Of a DNA stretch of 64,000 nucleotides, positions 48,367 through 58,336 are shown piece after piece (within the stretch, counting starts at the first letter, position 1; each line of letters begins with the position of its first letter). The position numbers and the translations under genes are program-made. Origin of the DNA: Aquila chrysaetos chrysaetos (Eukaryota > Chordata > Aves > Accipitriformes > Accipitridae). Below the pieces are notes generated by a model. That model saw nothing but the letters and a program-made list of their open reading frames with translations, made no database searches and was not told where the DNA came from. The DNA lies in NCBI RefSeq assembly GCF_900496995.4, contig NC_044004.1:81475538-81539537 (forward strand). The letters are read 5' to 3'.

Positions 48367-49517
48367 GGTGATCGCCTGCACCTGGGGGAGCGAGGCAGGG
48401 TAAGGAGCCAGCTGTTCCTCGTTCCCTCTCAGGGTAGCTGCCACCCAGCTGGCTTTAAAGTGCAGTGGAAGCCGGATTCTTTGTTGAGAAGTTAGGGATC
48501 TTTCTAGGTTGTCTTTGTACTGCTCTTAGAGGGAAGCATCGCAGCGAGGGAACCTGCTGGAATTCATGATGGGAATTGGTGTGTTTCAGCCTTCAAAGGG
48601 GCGAGCAGATTTTCCTGTGAGCTGTTTACAAATGGTGAGTGCTGGCTGGACGGGCCCTGTTGCGCACAGCGGAGATACGGTAGCCGAGGACTGGAAAATA
48701 GCCTGGTTTTTTGTAGGGGGGGGTGCGATTTGGGAGCAGGGGAGGAGGCTGCCAGGTGGAGGTGAAGATCTGTGGATGCTTTGTTAAGAGTTGTTATTCT
48801 GCTGATTGCGATTCTTGCTAGGAAAGTGGTGGTCTGGTCTTGCTGCAGAGGTTACTTTGTTGTAAAAACTTAGATAAAAAGCTCTATGTGCCCTTAGGGG
48901 TGGTAATCTTAAACCTTACACAGCAAAGAAAACAATCTGAAATTAATACACCAGCAAGCGTGGTTTGGTTTGTTCTACCTCTTGTGCTGTGAGTAAGAGG
49001 TTTTCATTTTAAAAGCTTTTTTTAAACATAGAAAATGGAGCACCTGTTTGCCAGGCAAGCTTCCTCCTGTGCTGGCTGACACCTGCACTTGATATTCAAC
49101 TGGTGTATGCAAAGCTTTGTTTAAATGATGTGTTTCATTTTTTGAAAACCTTCAAGTATATTTAAGTCACAGTATGAGAGCAGTTTATTTAAATGTACTG
49201 GTTCATTTTCAAAGGCTTAGTGTTAGGTGCCCTTTCATGGCAAATGTGCTGCTGCTCGTATTCCTTCTTTATTGAAATGCTGTTCATGAGCATAATTCTT
49301 TTCAGTATTATTATTGAGATCTCTACTGGATATGTGCCAGGACTGTAATGCCTGAGTTTTTCAGGATCTTCAGAATTGCCCACACCTTAACAAAACAAAA
49401 TAAATAGAGCAGTTGGGTTCTGTGATTCTTATGAGGTGCTGATTGGAGTAAGTGTTCACACAGCTCAAAGAAATTATGAATATGTGTGTCTTGTCTGCTA
49501 TTGATTATTCCCATATG

Positions 49518-49538
49518 TTACACATGCTCTTCTTCATC
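49518..49538 (-). CDS. ANK2: Tentative ANK2 terminal coding exon (DEEEHV-stop)
   Basis: After the minus-strand acceptor context CTTTTTTTGCCCC...CTGACCAG come GAT GAA GAA GAG CAT GTG TAA. This is phase 0, as required by the exon ending at 53823, and gives a short acidic tail. Mammalian ankyrin-B also ends in a few acidic/polar residues directly after the same SE junction (DNNE), so a tiny final coding segment is expected. The match is short and other in-phase acceptors exist, so this is only a candidate. A possible poly(A) signal on this strand is at 49189-49184. Confidence 0.35.
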   Translation of the reverse strand, partial: DEEEHV

Positions 49539-52500
49539 CTGGTCAGACTACATGGGGCAAAAAAAGTGTGAAAATCTTTATTCATATGTTGTTAGGCTCT
49601 TGGATAAACCTTGGCATGCCGTTTATGGAAAATAATTTGCTCGATTAGCTTTGTACAAATTTTTCATGGATTGATAAATGCTGAAATAATTTACTTAGTG
49701 TATTGGAATGAAATTCAGATTGTGTGCCAATTACGTGATGTTCACTTAGCACACTTCCTTACTGGCAATAGATACTGTGCCATGGGAGGTCAGTGACTGT
49801 TATTCGGGTACCACTGTGGAGAGATGGAAGCACAGTTTACCTTCGTTAGTAACAGCAAAACCATCTCCGAATGTCTTTAGCTTTCTCTGATTGAGATGTA
49901 CTTGTCCAGGTTTAGTTCTTTACACAAGCAATTATTTGTTCAAATATTCTTGGAATGCTGATTTAGAGCGCTGCTGGATAACAGGATTGAGTCAAACTGG
50001 TGACATGAAGTCTGCTCTCCTCTTTCTAAATTATTGTGAGAAGAATTTGGCCTTAGTTTTTGAAAGCAATCCAGAAATAATGCTGGCAAAGTGGAGACAG
50101 TAAAACCTGCCTTATGGAAATCTGCAGAAGACACACATGCTTTTATGTATGTGAAGAATAAGTTACTGAAGCCTGAACCAAAACCTGAGAGGTACTATCT
50201 GGTATTTCTGTCCTGGAGTGGAAATCATTCATGATGCAGATATTGAGCAGTAGTGTTCAGGCCTTAGCAAAGGCTGTTCAGCACCTAGGGTTCAGGGTCT
50301 TTTGGGGAGAGAGGCGAAACGTTCCCCTCCAGGATCATGCAAAGTTTGTCTCTCTGATAATGATTGCAGGCTCAGGCCCTGTCTAAGTCAGTTCATGTGC
50401 ATTGAGCAGAAGAACCGTATCGCACAATTTCCACAATTTAACTGCTATAAATCATACTTCTCCTATGTGTGGCAAGTAAGCAAAAAAAAGCGTGTCACAG
50501 TTTGAATTACGTCTGTCTAATTTCAGCATTGTAACTGAGACGAATCTGACTTTGTTCAATGATTCATGGATTGCAAGAAAAAAGAGATGAAAAAGGGTAT
50601 TTGTTAAAACTGGATGCTAAGCTTTAGTTTTGGACTTCGGGGGTAGGGGTGGGGAAAGCCTCACTCTATGTGTGTCTGTGGTTATCAGAGATATTTGATT
50701 TGCACTTTAGTTTGATTTTCCCCATGAAAATTGGTGTGGACGAATACTTTTTGCATGGTACAGATACTTTAAGATTTCAGGAGGGCAATGCAAAATGCTT
50801 TCCGAGTTCAATAAGTGTTTTTGCAGTAGTTGCACCTTACTGTAGGCTTAAAGAAAAACACTCCACCATGCCATGTGTAGTTCAACCTTTCTGGAACTTT
50901 AATTGGGCTTTTCTACCAGCATCATCATCAAGTAGAGGCACGTGCTTTTCACCTGTGAGAAGGAATAGGGGAGGAGAAGAGTGAAAGTGTGTTCTGTATC
51001 CCTTCCTTTTTCTGGCTGTATTTTCAAATAGCTTGTAGGATAAAGAGAGCTCTTGAATACCAAGTGATCAAAACGTGGTACCTTCTTTGTAGTTGTCTTT
51101 GTTACTTAACTATCTTGTTCTAACAAACCAACCTCAAAGAAACTAAAAATACTTGTTAAGTAGCACGACATTACACAATCATTTTAACATCTGATGTGTC
51201 TATGCACAGCAGAGGTATCTGAGGAAAAAGGAGAATTTCTGAGTGAGTTGAAGCATGAAACATCACAACCTTGCAGTGAGAGAGTTAAAGATGAGTACTC
51301 TGCATATCCCTATATGCATGTTCAACAGCTGATGGAAAGTTAGTCTAGACTATCAGTTGAATTTGTATCAGCAAAGGATGCAGTCATGTAATGCTTGATT
51401 GCTATTAATTTATGTATTTACACCAAAGATAGAAATGTGGAAAATGAAATTAAGAACTGTATCCTCTGTCTCCACTGAGAATTCCCCTGTTGTTTTCTCT
51501 TTGAAAGGGGAAAGAATATCACAGCTGCAGAATCAGAACCTGGTCTCCCAAAATTTAACCACAAGCTTTCTTTCTGTGTATTTCTTATTCTGTGTGACTT
51601 TGTGAAGATAACATTTGTGAAGGACTTGGTTATCGTTGTAGAAAGCCATAGAAAAAGCAACAACAGAATGTGTCTTTGCAATATTTGAGTCTTGTGCTGA
51701 ACTCCTGGTTGAAAGTAGGATTAGAAAATTATTATGTCTGTTTGCTACCTAGTTTACTAAGGAAACAGGGCTAAAAAGAATAATTGTTTATTGAGAACTG
51801 TCCATCTTGTACCCTGAATGCATCAGTGGTGCTCAGTGACTTTGTTAATTTGTAAAGCCTTCTGTGTAGGGAGAAGAGGGTAGTATAATATAGAAGCAAT
51901 CAGATTTTTAAACCAGAACCCTGGATAAGCACCTGCATTGCTACGTTATTGATGTAATTTAGAGCAGGTCTGGAATGAAAAGAATCCATCCTCAGTCACC
52001 AAAAATCACTCTGGGTAAAGAAAGAACCATGGTAAAATGGTCAGGGAAGAGACGCTTTTAGAGCTGGTATGTGTGTGCGAAGGCAGAGTTTTGGAGCACT
52101 TGCATAGCAGATACTTTATTTTAGACATTGATGTGAAGAATGTTCTTAAGCCTACAGCAGTGTATTACAAGTCTGAAAACGTGTTCTCAATTCCCTCATT
52201 TCTTGTTGGTTACCTGCGTGCTTCGCGGTGCAGGCACTGCTTTCCCTCAGACCCCCTGATACAGGACTGGCTAATGCGAACAGTAGCCCGTTTTCCCCCA
52301 GTGCCTGCAGGAGCTGGTGTATCGTTTGGGATGAGGCAGGGAGATTAGCTTCGATGAAGGCAAATGTGCATGCTCAGAGGGAGAAATAAACATGTCAGAT
52401 GTAGCGATAAAACGGTCACAGGATTATTCTGGGTCTGGGTATCAGTTTTGATTAAATTGTGAGATATTTCAACTTCAGAACCACTGAAAGGTTTGGAATA

Positions 52501-52719
52501 CAGAGATGTTAGAAAGCGAGTATAAGTTCTGTTTCCCAACGTGGTTTCACTAACTGCAGCAAATTTGACCTGACAGAAAACCTCCTGAAGTGTAGGGTTA
52601 GATTCATTGGGCTTGGGCTAAGCCCCCAGGTGGGGTACAGCCATGTCTCTTTCCTTTAAAACATTCTCTGTGCTTAATCATCTAAGGTGTAAATAGTAGG
52701 CTTTCCTCGGTTTTCCTCC
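49539..52719. other. Probable last ANK2 intron, no repeat or exon seen
   Basis: AT-rich DNA. Open frames of 60-111 codons (for example 50649-50984 plus) have no domains. It is intronic if the terminal exon at 49518-49538 is right, otherwise intergenic. Confidence 0.45.
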
Positions 52720-53295
52720 TGTCCTCGTTTCAGCTGGGATAGAGTTAATTGTCTTCCTAGTAGCTGGTGCAGTGCTGTGTTTTGAGTTCAGTATGTGAAG
52801 AATGTTGATAACACTGATGGTTGCAGTTATTGCTATGTAGTGTTTAGTCTCAAGTGAAGAATTTTTCAGCTTCTCAAGCGCAGCCAGCGAGAAAGCTGGA
52901 GGGGCACAAGAAGTTGGCACAGGACAGAGCCAGGGCAGCTGACCCAAAGTGGCCAACGGGGTATTCCATACCATGTGAAGTCAAGTCTAGTGTATAAACT
53001 GGGGGGAGTGAGGGCGGGGGATAGTCGCTCGGGGACTAACTGGGTGTTGACCAGCCAGTTAGTGAGTGAGCAATTGCACTGCGCCTCATTTGTACATTCC
53101 ACTCCTTTTGTTATTGCTGTTGTCATTTCACTAGTGTTATCATTATCATGCGTAGTTTTTTTTCTGTTCTGTTACACCGTTCTTATCTTCATCCCACCAG
53201 GTTTACTCTTCCTGATTTTTCTCCCCCATCCCACTGCGGGGGGTAGGAGAGGGAGTGACTGAGTGGCTGCATGCTGCTTAGTTGCTGGCTGGGGT
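52720..53295 (+). mobile_element. Solo LTR, 3' edge lost
   Basis: Starts TGTCCTCGTTTCAGCTGGGA and matches the family of the LTR at 5952-6558, here on the plus strand. It includes the shared GGTATTCCATACCATG block and a TATAAACTGGGGGG box at about 52996. It ends around GTTGCTGGCTGGGGT, where the expected last 15 or so bases are replaced by a pyrimidine repeat. No clear target-site duplication can be read because the flanks are TTTCCTCC-rich. Confidence 0.85.
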
Positions 53296-53363
53296 CCTTT
53301 CCTCCCCTTTCCTCCTTTCCTTTCCTCCCCTTTCCTCCCCTTTCCTCCCCTTTCCTCCCCTCT
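53296..53363. repeat. CCTTTCCTCC pyrimidine minisatellite
   Basis: About seven imperfect copies of a 10-base all-pyrimidine unit. A mirror-like polypyrimidine tract of this kind can form triplex DNA. It abuts the broken end of the LTR. Confidence 0.9.
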
Positions 53364-53822
53364 TATCCAAGCAAAGAACACACCAGTAAGTTAAACCTAA
53401 TATAACTGTATAGTTTTAGAAGGGCTTAGTTCTAGAAACCTAGAGAACATCAGATCATTTCATTACAATATTTGCTACTTCCCTTATTAGACTAAGAGTT
53501 ATAATAACATGTAGAGATTTGCCATTTATCTATATGTCATCTTAGTACAAAGCTGCTTTCCTTATCAAGTTGGTACTTCTCATAAATCACAGATTCTGTA
53601 TCCTGACTTATTTTCAGAGAAAGCTGCCTTCTTTCTCTGCGCCGCCTTCCCCCCCCCCCCCACTTTTCCTGGTCTTTCTTCCGAGGCTTTTCCATCTGCC
53701 AGGAAACTTTTAAAAGTATCATTCAAAACTGAGTGTTGTTGGCATGAGTAAGATGTAGTTACAAAGTATGCTGTTGGTGTACTGCTGCTTTGTACCATCG
53801 CAAGGAAAGCGGATGATCTGAC

Positions 53823-53987
53823 CTCTGACTCTTCACTGTCGCTCTTCAACACAACCCGTTTTACAACTTTGGAATAGCCATCTCCTTCTTCGACAGTGAC
53901 AGGTTTTTGCGGTGTTCCTTGCATTAGGACTTCCTCTTTTTCTGTGCCATCTGGAGAAACGTATCGCCGGATGATCTTTCTAGTGAC
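53823..53987 (-). CDS. ANK2: ANK2 C-terminal exon (55 codons, [10 protein letters not shown]...KSDSEESE)
   Basis: Ankyrin-B, C-terminal regulatory domain. Acceptor CATTCCTTCAG, then 55 phase-0 codons: [20 protein letters not shown], then [21 protein letters not shown]. The [10 protein letters not shown] and [15 protein letters not shown] blocks are hallmark ankyrin-B sequences. The exon ends at GAG followed by GTCAGA, a weak donor. If it is not used, the frame reads on to a stop at 53580, adding about 80 basic, low-complexity residues (Gly/Lys-rich). Canonical ankyrin-B ends a few residues after this exon, so splicing is favoured. Confidence 0.95.
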
Positions 53988-55616
53988 CTGAAGGAATGAA
54001 ATAGAGCTTTGTCCTGAAAGAATTAACAATTCCTTCTTATTCTCTATATAGTATTTTCTACTCAAGGGGCATTCTTACCTATGCAGAAAAACCTACACAG
54101 ATGGTTCAGTATTTTAGTCTTTAACACATATACTCAAAAGTACCTGTACTAAAGCTGCAAGTTGACACATCTGCCCTACTCAGGTTACCACACAGCAAAG
54201 CTTCCATAAACGTACTTCACAAGTGGGCACAATATAGATATTGGAATGACCCTCTAAAGCAGTAGTTATTATTAGGAAAAGAAGTACAGTATTTCAGAGG
54301 GAAAACATACTTTACAACCACAGAACTGCTAGAAAACATTTTCAGAGTGGCATTTTCAAAAAGGCTTTGGGAAGTAAGAGGTTAGCAGCTTGGCTATCAA
54401 ACGCTTAGAAGTAGATTCACAGAGGAACTTGGACACCATGTAGTAACACTGCTGGTACTAACCACTGCTGAACTAGTAAGCTGGATTTAACCTACTTGAG
54501 AGACTAATCTGCTGCTTAAGCTTTCAAAGCATTGGCAAGCCAAACAAAGAGGAGCAGAAGAGAGTTACAGGGCTCAAGATGAGATAAATTTCTCAGGAGG
54601 ATGGGTATGCATCCCTCTGGGGATGACCTGCAGCTCTACGGTTTTGTCCACCTTCCCAGCCCCTTTCGACAAGGTAACTTTAAGCAGTTACCTCCTGCTC
54701 TGTCCAAAAGCTTATTGGCTGTGATGCTCAGTCAGACTGGGTCACCTCTATTAAATAGTCACAGAGGTGGGGGCAGTGCCCTCCCAGGCACGGACCTACC
54801 CAGAAGAATATACTCATGCTCACTCCTGCACAACGTGCCCAGGAATATTTGGTTGGGGTTGTTTATTTTAATATGAATTCAAACAGCTTCCAGAGACATG
54901 CTATCCAGCTGAGGGTCTATGACGTTTTCTTGGGAGATGACAGATGGGAGTTTGCCACCAGCAGAATTCAGCCAAGTCCTAGACCAATTCTCTAAGCCCT
55001 GAGTTGTCAGATAAGGCAAGGAGCACAGAATTTCCACTTCCGTGCTGTGCAGAATTCACTTTTATAAGCATGGTCTGAAAATGCTTATTTTGAGGCCATC
55101 ACACAAATAAGTACTTCCTATGTTCTTTGGGCCATAAATCTGAATCGTATGTACAGACACAGAAATTTAGGAACCTGGTCAGGCACAGCTGAGTGGACGT
55201 TTTGAGGATCTAAAGTCTGGATTTAGACGACTCTTGCAGACCCAGCCCTCCATTAGTGTCATTAATACGAGCAAACATGATCTTAGATAAAATTGTGGTG
55301 GTGTGGTTTTTCGGTTGTGGTTTTTCTTTTTTTTTTTTTTTTTTTTAAACTTTTTCTCAGAAATGTGGATCTATGCAGAATTTTCACTGGCTTTAAGTGG
55401 GCTTAAAGTTATAAACTGTAACACAGAATGATCTTGCAAATCAAAATAATTCTTCAAACTTTGGAATCTCTCATGAACAAAAATTCTGGTTCCTTCCACG
55501 CTGTAGTCTAAAAAATGACGCCCCTTCACAAAACAAAATTTGGCTTGTATGTGAATGTATTTATACTTCCTTTTATAAGACAGTAAGAAGGTAGCAAGGG
55601 GCATAACTGACAATAC
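53988..55616. other. ANK2 intron
   Basis: Non-coding with GTATTG donor (55616 side) and CATTCCTTCAG acceptor. It contains a T-rich run at about 55317-55346. The plus-strand frame 54601-54876 has no domain. Confidence 0.8.
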
Positions 55617-55700
55617 CTTCTTTACCACTGTGTGGCCATGTTCATCTGTATATTGCTCTTCTGTGACTGTTTCTGGTGGCATTTCAGGCATACTATCAGC
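55617..55700 (-). CDS. ANK2: ANK2 C-terminal exon (28 codons, [12 protein letters not shown]...HTVVKK)
   Basis: Acceptor TTTGTCATACAG, then 28 phase-0 codons including [20 protein letters not shown] and TVVKK, then donor GTATTG. The [18 protein letters not shown] motif is shared by ankyrins and marks the C-terminal domain just before VTRK. Its 84-base length and both borders agree with neighbours in phase 0, so it could also be skipped without loss of frame. Confidence 0.96.
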
Positions 55701-56164
55701 CTGTATGACAAAGAACAAAGTTTTATGAAGTAAGACCTTCATGTAGGTAACTTTAAAGAAGCAATTTTAAAAATGGTTAATTGGTTAAAGAACGAAAAAA
55801 TAAAAATTGAGAAGTGTTAGAAAAAAATTTGTTCTGCAAATAAATACTTAGAAAGCATGCAAAGAAAAGTTATGCCACAATGGACAGGCAAATGTATGTT
55901 AGTTGACAGTGTTGTGTATGGGGCTGAGAAGTCTTCATCTTCCTACTGAGACACCCAATGGAACTTAGAGTTGGGTTAGCAGTATTACTATAATGCTCCC
56001 TTCCAGAAAAGGTATTGGAATGGCTTATCCAACGCCCATGCGCTATTCAGGAGCATTCCAGCTTCGGGTGCAATATCAGCCAAGTGGTTGTCTCAGCAGC
56101 ATGCCTGACGGTGTTACCAGGGCCTAGTCACCACACGCTCGTGCAATCGTTCAACACTCGGTAC

Positions 56165-56257
56165 CTGAATAATCACCCGGCGACGAACAACCCTGGTAGT
56201 GACCATCTCGTCCTCGTCCGAGCTGGTCTCCAGCCCACCTAACTCCTCTGCTAACTC
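56165..56257 (-). CDS. ANK2: ANK2 small exon (31 codons, ELAEELGGLETSSDEDEM...)
   Basis: On the minus strand TCCACTAG is followed by 31 phase-0 codons: ELAEELGGLETSSDEDEMVT then TRVVRRRVIIQ, then CAG followed by GTACCG. The acidic SSDEDE stretch followed by TTRV.RRRVII is a known ankyrin C-terminal motif, also present in ANK1 and ANK3. It lies between the SLEK exon (58051) and the ADSMPE exon (55700), and phases agree on both sides. It is richer in CpG than its surroundings. Being 93 bases and in phase 0, it may be optional in transcripts. Confidence 0.9.
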
Positions 56258-58050
56258 CTAGTGGAAGCATGGAAGCAGTGCTCTGTTGTACGTGGTACTA
56301 GCAGTACTTACAGGTCCTGTCTTGTTTTTATGTAAAACCATCTTCACTTCTGAAAATGTTTGCTTTTAGGATTTGGGCCTCTTACCTGACTGTAATCTGT
56401 GAAACATTGATGTGGGGTGGGAGGCTTTGGCCACTTGACTCTACCTTAGCTGTTCATTAGCATATTGAAAAAAGAAGGATGAATCTGTGCGGTACTAGTT
56501 CTATAGGATGCTCTTAGTGTTCTTAAGGTTGCCAGGGGCAAGCCTGAAGTTTATGGCATGACATCGTTGCAGGTGGACTAGAAGGTATTACTAACACCAA
56601 CTCTGGAATTCATTCAAATTGCATAAGGTTTCTGTATTAATTACACAGAAATTATATGAAAACCTTTTAATCCTCCATACCGGGAAGTACGTAGTGCAGC
56701 ATATAGACAGTAGGACTAAACAATTTTAACTAGAGGACAATGTATCAATAGCCTTGGCACTGGAAAGATCAAGAAAAATTAGTAACAAGTGTTTAAGTTC
56801 TTGCCTCTCCTGCATAGGGAAGAATTAAAAATTTAAATTAAGCAGAAGGGGAAGAGTAGCTGAAAAGAACTACTTGGGAAATATCAACAGTATAAAAGCA
56901 TAAAGGGGAAAATAGATGGGGGGGGTGGTGTTTCTTTTTGGTGGTGCTAGTGGTTGTTGCTTAATAAAAGAACAGGAGGGAAAAAGTAATACACTATCTT
57001 TGAGGGCAGCCTTTCCTACAGCAGCCACTATATTGAGTTCTATTGTAGCTAATCTTTCAACATCTGAGTTATCCTACACATTTGATAGTCCACCTTTTTC
57101 TGAAATCCCAGAGGCAGAGCTCTGGAATTCATTCGAGACACGGTACCTTTGCCAACATAAACAGCAAAGAAAGAAGAGCGGGTTTCTAGGTGAATGTCAA
57201 AACAGGGAACAATTTCTGCTTAAGTAGAACTGTGCTTTTTCTGCTCTAACTTCACTGATAAAACTTATTTCCTGCCCAATTATGCCTTCCACTGAGAACA
57301 GGGGAAACAAGCTGTTTAAGAATAAACCTTTATCTGCCAAGGAATTTAAATTTCCTACTAAAAGCCATATAGTTGCTTTCTTTCATTGCCTCTTGAAGTC
57401 TTCCCCTCTCCAAACATTGCCATAAGGTTCCTTTGTCTTACACAACCAATAACCTACCTCACACAGTTTTTGTTCTTCTCTTACATCTCCTATATCCATT
57501 TCTCTTTACTGCCTGCATGCTACATAAACACCATTCTCAAGTTCTTTTCTTCTGCTGCATCCTTAGTATTCTGCAACATACATCCTGCTGCCTCTTTTCC
57601 ATCTCGCTAACTTTACAGTATTTTTCATGTCATTCTTCATGCTGCTCTGAGCTACTCTTGCCTTTCTCCATAAGCTTTTAACATTATTACTTTGTCTTTC
57701 AGTACATCTGTTTTTCAGCTTTCACTTGTACGTGGTTTGTTTCTGCACCTGTTATTTACACTAATTCTTTCTCAAGTGCATAGACATAACTGTCACAGAC
57801 CAAAGGACAAATAAGCATAGCAGAAGCCGAATTATAGTCTAGACTTTAGGATCTGGGTTTTGATTCAGCTTTGAAAACCTTTGTACAAATGACTATAGCT
57901 AGCCCTTATAACCACTGAGGAAAGGAGAAAAGACTCAGTTGCAGACCGTGATTAATTAGGCTGATTAAAAATATTCTCATCCTAAGGAATGAGCGAGACA
58001 TAAAAGGGGTTCTTTTGTGTCAAGTACTTTGAGGCAAAGTTGTTGTTTAC
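56258..58050. other. ANK2 intron
   Basis: Non-coding. The plus-strand frames 56916-57227 and 57386-57681 have no domains; the latter is a low-complexity C/T-rich stretch. No mobile element recognised. Confidence 0.75.
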
Positions 58051-58336
58051 CTTTTCTAAAGATTCCTCTTCATAGCCTCTTCCAAACTTTTCTGTCTGCT
58101 CATCAGTTGACTCCACTATCACTAGACTAGTTCTCCTTGGAGAGAGGTCATCCTGGTGGAGTTGGGGTTCCGCGGGCTCTTGGATGATGGGAGAGTCACC
58201 TCTCTGAGCAGACGATGGGGGCTGTGGGGATGGTTTTTCTCTCTCTTCCTTTGCCGCACTGAGGTGTGCAGATTTTTCGCTTGCTGCGTTTCCAGTTACT
58301 GGTGCTGCAGACTGTTCTGTTCCTGGAGTTGTGACA
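58051..58336 (-). CDS. ANK2: ANK2 C-terminal exon (286 bp, VTTPGTE...SLEK)
   Basis: Acceptor AATTCACAG; the first base closes a Phe codon, then 95 codons run VTTPGTEQSAAPVTGNAA, through RGDSPIIQEPAEP, SPRRTSLVIVES, to EEESLEK, and a GTAAAC donor. VTTPGTE, SPIIQEP.EP and SPR.TSLVIVES are ankyrin-B landmarks. The middle is a Ser/Pro/Glu-rich disordered region, as in mammals, and evolves fast. It ends in phase 0, which lets it join either 56257 or 55700. Confidence 0.95.

Larger units (their letters stand above)
47040..48800. other. GC-rich stretch with CpGs
   Basis: Clearly richer in G+C and CpG than the surrounding DNA (for example 47100-47230, 47640-47960, 48240-48460), broken by the AT-rich hairpin at 47.4-47.5 kb and by a CR1 fragment. 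No coding exon recognised. It may be a distal regulatory CpG cluster or the start of a non-coding RNA; nothing in the sequence decides. Confidence 0.35.
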
